Assembly (NCBI GenBank): GCA_028023455.1
Contig: JAQFVV010000157.1
Coordinates: forward strand, 2,666,001-2,730,000
Length of the DNA: 64,000 nt
Direction of reading: 5' to 3'
Origin: Epiperipatus broadwayi
Lineage: Eukaryota; Onychophora; Udeonychophora; Euonychophora; Peripatidae
Made by a program: the position numbers and the translations under genes. The notes beneath the pieces were generated by a model. The model had not been told where the DNA came from. It saw only the letters and a list, made by a program, of their open reading frames with translations, and did no database searches. Of the stretch, positions 59,411 through 64,000 are shown one piece after another. Within the stretch, counting starts at the first letter, position 1, and each line of letters starts with the position of its first letter.

Positions 59411-59621
59411 CATTTCATCTCCTTATTCAATATTTATCCATTTTTCTCTACTTTTAGATTTTCTCCTCAAATTTATTCTCATGCATATTAACTCAGAAAG
59501 TTAAGATGCATTAATTAATAAATACTATTTTTTTAAAATGTGATCTTACTGTTGTCACAAAATGACTTATGTAAACATAATATCTGGAAAATATATATAT
59601 ATAACAGGCAAAACACTTACA

Positions 59622-59780
59622 CCTAATTTTATTTATTTCCTAACAATCTAATTATTCTAACAATGTATAATTAAATCTAATTAATTATATGTAAAAATCT
59701 ATATAAATTTTTTTTCTGTATCCATCATAATTCTTCGGTTAAATTTTTGTCATGATTCAATTATGAATTTTTCAAATTAA
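59622..59780. repeat. 160-bp duplicated segment, copy 1
   Basis: AATTTTATTTATTTCCTAAC, then AATCTAATTAATTATATGTA and TTGTCATGAT.CAATTATGAAT, recurs in direct orientation at 60001-60170 with scattered differences. Confidence 0.75.
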
Positions 59781-60000
59781 AAAAAATCAGTCAATCGTTG
59801 CTTCATGCTTTATTGGCCCACATTTAATCTTAATACATACATAGGCAGAACATCTGTCATATTTAATTTCATTTCAAAACATAATTTATTTAAAAGGTAT
59901 GTTACATTATTGAACAAGAACAAAAAAAAACAGATGATATAAGGAGAAGAGGTTAATGTTGTTATACATGATTTGCTAATCATGAATGTTCTATTACAAG

Positions 60001-60170
60001 TATTTAATTTTATTTATTTCCTAACAATCTAATTACTCTATCCATTCATAATTAAATCTAATTAATTATATGTAGAAAAACTTACATTAAACTTCTTTCT
60101 ATATCCAACCTAACTTTTCAAATAAGTCTTTGTCATGATCCAATTAATTATGAATCTTTCAAATTTCAAC
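60001..60170. repeat. 160-bp duplicated segment, copy 2
   Basis: Direct-orientation partner of 59622-59780, about 380 bp downstream. Identity is high in the first 70 bases and lower after. It may be a dispersed repeat or a local segmental duplication; no termini are recognisable. Confidence 0.75.
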
Positions 60171-63100
60171 AAAACAATTTAATCATTCCTAACCTTTCTT
60201 TTTTACCTTTCCTGATTACAAATTATTTACCCAGAAATATATTCCTTCTTTATCAGTTATCCATCACAAAGCAGATTTAAAACATCACTCCAAACCTCTT
60301 CTTCAAATATTAGTAGCATTTTTCTTTCAACATCAGAAACTACAATTTATTGAACATTACATGGCAGAACAATAATAATCTATAACTGTTTCTAGCATTT
60401 ATTCATCTTGTTATTTAAAACCAATGGAACAGCAATTAAAGCAACCTAATATTTTGAATTAATGCCAAAAAGTTATAATAAAATAATCCATTTAATATCT
60501 ATCTTTTTAGCTTTCATTATTATATTTACATAGGCTAAAAAAAAAAAAAAAAAAACAAAGATCACCCTATATTTTTCTTTATTGAAACTATCTATCAACT
60601 TTTTTTATATTTCATTTTAATTAATTTTTTCCTTAATTTATTCTATAAATAACTCTTTTCACTTAATCTTTGAAGATTTTTGTATTTTCATTTTTATTTT
60701 ATTAATTAATCGTTTCCATACTCCTTCAATATTCACACCTCATGTCTCAATTCTTTTCTTAATAGATAAACTTTACTATATCTAAAACTATAAAGTTTGA
60801 CAGATACAAATAAATCATATTTATAATCTTTTATTTACTAAATTACTATGATCTATTTCAAATTAGTTACTTTCTTGCTTAAGACTTATTTTTATATATA
60901 ATACTAATGCTGTTCAAAGCAATTCTCAAATTATTTTATTTTTATATTTTCTAGTGGCAAAAACAAAATTAAATATTTTGAACAGAATTTCATTTTTGGA
61001 AAGAAAGTTTACCCAAGCCAAGTTTAACAAGTAATGTAAGCACTTTTTTTTTTAAAAAAATTAAAAAAATATATATTAATTTGTGTACTTCTGCTGATAG
61101 AAGTTAATACTCAGATCTAAGCATGAAATGATTAAGCTCTGCCTTTCACTCTTAACATAAACTTTGTTCAATAATCAAATATTTGGACCTCCATTTGTCA
61201 TTTTTGGAGGCAAATGGATTAAAATTTGCATGCTATAAATAAATAAAACATAATGACATTAGACCTTGTTCAATAATATTCTACTCATCATTTCTCTTTC
61301 ACTCTTGATTCATAACTTCAATAGATCGCAACTCTTTTACACTTATTAAAACCTTGTTAAACAATGTATTTCTCATTATAATTCCATTGTCACTAATCAC
61401 CAGTTAATTGATTTCTCAAGTATTTAAAAACACCATCCTGCTTTATATCTTTTTGACCAATTAGCATTATTAATCACCTACTCCTTCCACATACTTCTCA
61501 TTGTTTAAGTAAATTACAATTGATTTCATTAACATTCCATAAAAATTTCTCAATATTTGGTTGAATTTATCCTGTTCAGCCATACTTTAAGTAAATCTGC
61601 TAAAATAAATCCTATTATTAAATCAATATTGTTTTAGTATCTCATTTAAATATTAAACAATATAGAAAACAATGTTTTTATTTTACTTTTTTTTCCTATA
61701 TAATTATTTTAAAAATAATAAAACCATTTAACTAAATAAATACCATTTTTGAGTTAATTCCTAATAGTACTTATTTTCCATCTACACAACTTTGTTTTCA
61801 ATATCTTAGGTGCATACATAATTATATTGATAATTCTAAAATCCTTATATGTGACTATATTAAATTTTTTCTCCAAAAGAATTATAATTATGCAAGATTG
61901 AACATCTATTAATGCCCTCATGACTCAAAAATAACTTGACAAATAACCAATTTTCTCATATCTTTACTATATAGCACTAGAGCTCTATAAGCCTATTCCA
62001 CGTTTATTTATCCCCTTCTTCCTTTTTTTAAAGTATATATTAAAGGATTGTTATCTGTTACACATATTAAATATTCTTTTATTCTTTCAATATGTTTATT
62101 CAATTAGGCATGATAAATTAGGAATATTTTTAGAAAAAGAACTATATCAAAACAGCTTAATGTTTTTATGAAGATTATGGGACTAGAAACTCAAAATAGA
62201 TTGAAGAAATGCAGAATTTCATATTGGCTAAGAAATTAACCAAGGCTGAATACTAACTTATTATTCTGCAAATATAGAATATGTAATGAAGAAAGCTTGG
62301 ACGAAGGTGAATGTGGATTCAAAATTGATGGGAAAAACTAAAATGGCTTCTAGAATTATTTGCCATTATCATGTAGTAGCTTCTTTAAATTTTTTTACTT
62401 TTTCCTCTCTGCCCAGTATTGTTATTTTCTCAATTGAACATATGATCATTGTTATGTGTATATTCTGCTACTCGCCATACCTGTTTTTTCATCCCTAATC
62501 ATTGTTTTGTGTTTTCTTTAAAATCATTTTTGATAAAATAGCCTTCCACATTCATATGGTATTTCATAAATGCAATTGTTTTTTTAGAATTAAGTTTAGG
62601 TTTTATAGAGCTTAGGATTCCTCATAGTGTACTATGGCTTTGAGAAGTTTTTGACAAAACAATTTAGTTGGTTAGACTATTTCAAATTCAGTACTTATGA
62701 ATCTAAACATTAACTGTTCAATGCCATACTAGGATTATCACAACCCAGAATAGCAACACCTGAAGAAGAGAGAAGAAAAACATCACTTAAAATGTGGAGT
62801 TTTATATTAACTTTTATTTTATTACTAACAGTTAAATGGACTTAAAATATACTGTATATATAAATTTGAATTTTTCTAAAAATCTTTAAGAATTAAACTG
62901 TGGAAATAGTCCAATTTGAATTTTTTATTTATTTCAAGCTCTGTATAAATTTTTATTTATTTCATTTCAAGGTCTCTATGAATATATTTCAAAATAAAAA
63001 TAATATGCATTAAAATATATTTTTGTTAATCTAGTAATGCAAATCATCCAACTGAATATCAATTTAGCCCAAGTTTTATGGATACAAGTAAACCTATAGT

Positions 63101-63181
63101 GATTTTCTTAGCAGTACTCCTATAGCATTTCATCAATCTGACAAAAATAATTGAATTGCTTTATTGCTCAAAAGTTCACAA
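60171..63181. other. AT-rich DNA without recognisable genes
   Basis: Poly-A run at about 60539-60555 and several weak pyrimidine-rich stretches. The minus-strand reading of 61430-61620 gives fragments vaguely like a reverse transcriptase (IVIYLNNEKYV), too weak to call. The short frame 62286-62498 is unsupported. Confidence 0.35.
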
Positions 63182-63293
63182 CCCCCCCCCCCCCATGTGT
63201 CATAGCATCAGCCAGGAAGTAAACCCGCTTACCCGGGACAACTGCTTGTAAAGCAGCTGTTGCTGACCTCTCGACCGCCAATGCCTGACAGCG
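63182..63293 (-). mobile_element. tRNA-derived SINE, copy 3, with target-site duplication
   Basis: Minus strand: GCTGTCAGGCATTGGCGGTC then GAGAGGTCAGCAACAGCTGC and TTTACAAGCAGTTGTCCCGG, a B-box-like GGGTTTACTTCC, and the shared end GCTGATGCTATGACACATGG. The tail is poly-G (plus-strand poly-C, 63182-63194) instead of poly-A. The 8-bp repeat GTTCACAA (63174-63181 and 63294-63301) fits a target-site duplication. Head and tail agree with copies 1 and 2, and this is the most GC-rich copy. Confidence 0.85.
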
Positions 63294-63656
63294 GTTCACA
63301 AAAAGTTTGAGCCGTGAAATGCCAGAATTGGAATCAATCCAAGGACATTATCTACAGAATCCGACACTCTCTCATAACACTAAACCATACAGGGCATCTA
63401 TCCACCAGATAAAATCATATAATATATACTAATGACCAAAGGAAAAAACTAATTGATAAAAAAAATAAAACGTGTTCATTATTAAATTTATGGCAAGAAA
63501 TGTATTAAAAAAAATTATAAAAATAATACGTTTAGCAATGAAAATAATTTATTTAGCAAACAAATAACAATGTATATATTTATTAATTACAGCAAGAAAT
63601 TTTAAAAAAATGTAATTATTATTGAATTTAACAGCTTGCAAATATATCAAATAAAA

Positions 63657-64000
63657 CAGTGGTGGTGAACCTTTTTACGTGCTGTGCATGCCAAAAATTT
63701 CCAAAAAATATTTATTGAATGATTGACATGCCATAAAGTTATTTCAAAATATAAGCAACTTAATTATTGCAGTTTTTTAAGTTTATAAAACAAAATTTCT
63801 AAATAAGCTAAATACAAGTGAATCATATTTATTTAGGCACAAGTTGAAGATGTAATAATAAAAAATTAATAGTAATTAAAATAAAATTTTGAAAATAAAC
63901 ATATAAAATCAACATAAATAGATATTATTTAATGAGATTTTTGCTGTTATACATTGGATGCCAAATATTTCACATCTGGTTCATATTTTATCATTTTTAA
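63657..64000. mobile_element. Possible hAT-like transposon terminus, cut by the window edge
   Basis: CAGTGGTGGTGAACCTTTTT followed by ACGTGCTGTGCATGCC resembles the CAGNGGTGG-type terminal inverted repeat common among hAT elements. The matching end, and therefore the target duplication, would lie beyond 64000. The interior up to the edge is AT-rich and non-coding. Confidence 0.38.

Overview
The window is 64 kb of very AT-rich eukaryotic DNA, almost certainly from an invertebrate animal nuclear genome. Evidence for this: no prokaryotic operons and no long open reading frames; spliced coding sequence (a KCTD1/KCTD15-type BTB exon with a GTAAGA donor); tRNA-derived SINEs with target-site duplications; RTE-clade LINEs; hAT-like and pogo/Tigger-like transposase relics; fold-back elements and long microsatellites. 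CpG is scarce over most of the window but clearly retained in two blocks, as expected if the genome is CpG-methylated and those blocks are not. The exact taxon cannot be read from the sequence; an arthropod or other protostome is plausible.

Layout. 0-5 kb: one confident exon of a conserved gene (KCTD1/15-like, minus strand, 816-943) and, 1.3 kb away, an almost perfect (AAT)n array of about 228 units (2200-2892). 5-20 kb: decayed transposons, namely a 5'-truncated RTE LINE, a hAT-like transposase relic (10350-12005), a fold-back MITE, a SINE with a perfect 13-bp duplication (14402-14512), a second RTE relic and a pogo/Tigger relic. 20-32 kb: a nearly full-length but frameshifted RTE LINE (23215-26250), a TIR-bounded element with an internal tandem array (27072-28604), and otherwise plain AT-rich DNA. 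32.5-34.4 kb: a CpG-rich block with candidate exons on both strands. 35-42 kb: inverted and tandem repeats, another RTE relic and a second SINE. 42.8-45.9 kb: a second CpG-rich block that begins with a plausible first coding exon on the plus strand (43096-43139). 46-56 kb: a cluster of fold-back elements. 56-64 kb: microsatellites, duplications, a third SINE and a hAT-like terminus running off the end.

The most interesting signal is in the fold-back cluster. Two sequence families (47852-48760 and 52619-53495) carry, in six copies, a motif that fits a type I hammerhead ribozyme: a CUGANGA box, a short helix II, a GAAAC box, a two-base-pair helix III with a two-base loop, a UC cleavage site, and a helix I whose strands pair on both sides of an internal loop. 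Most copies carry one or two core lesions. One copy (52671-52720, minus strand) keeps every core residue, although its helix II is weak. The copies sit both in tandem (352-bp spacing) and head-to-head in palindromes, resembling the terminal repeats of Penelope-like retroelements or small animal retrozymes. No reverse transcriptase of that type is present, so these look like non-autonomous or solo units.

No complete protein-coding gene lies in the window. The real host genes touched are the KCTD-like gene (intron/exon, minus strand) and possibly one or two genes whose 5' ends lie in the CpG-rich blocks.
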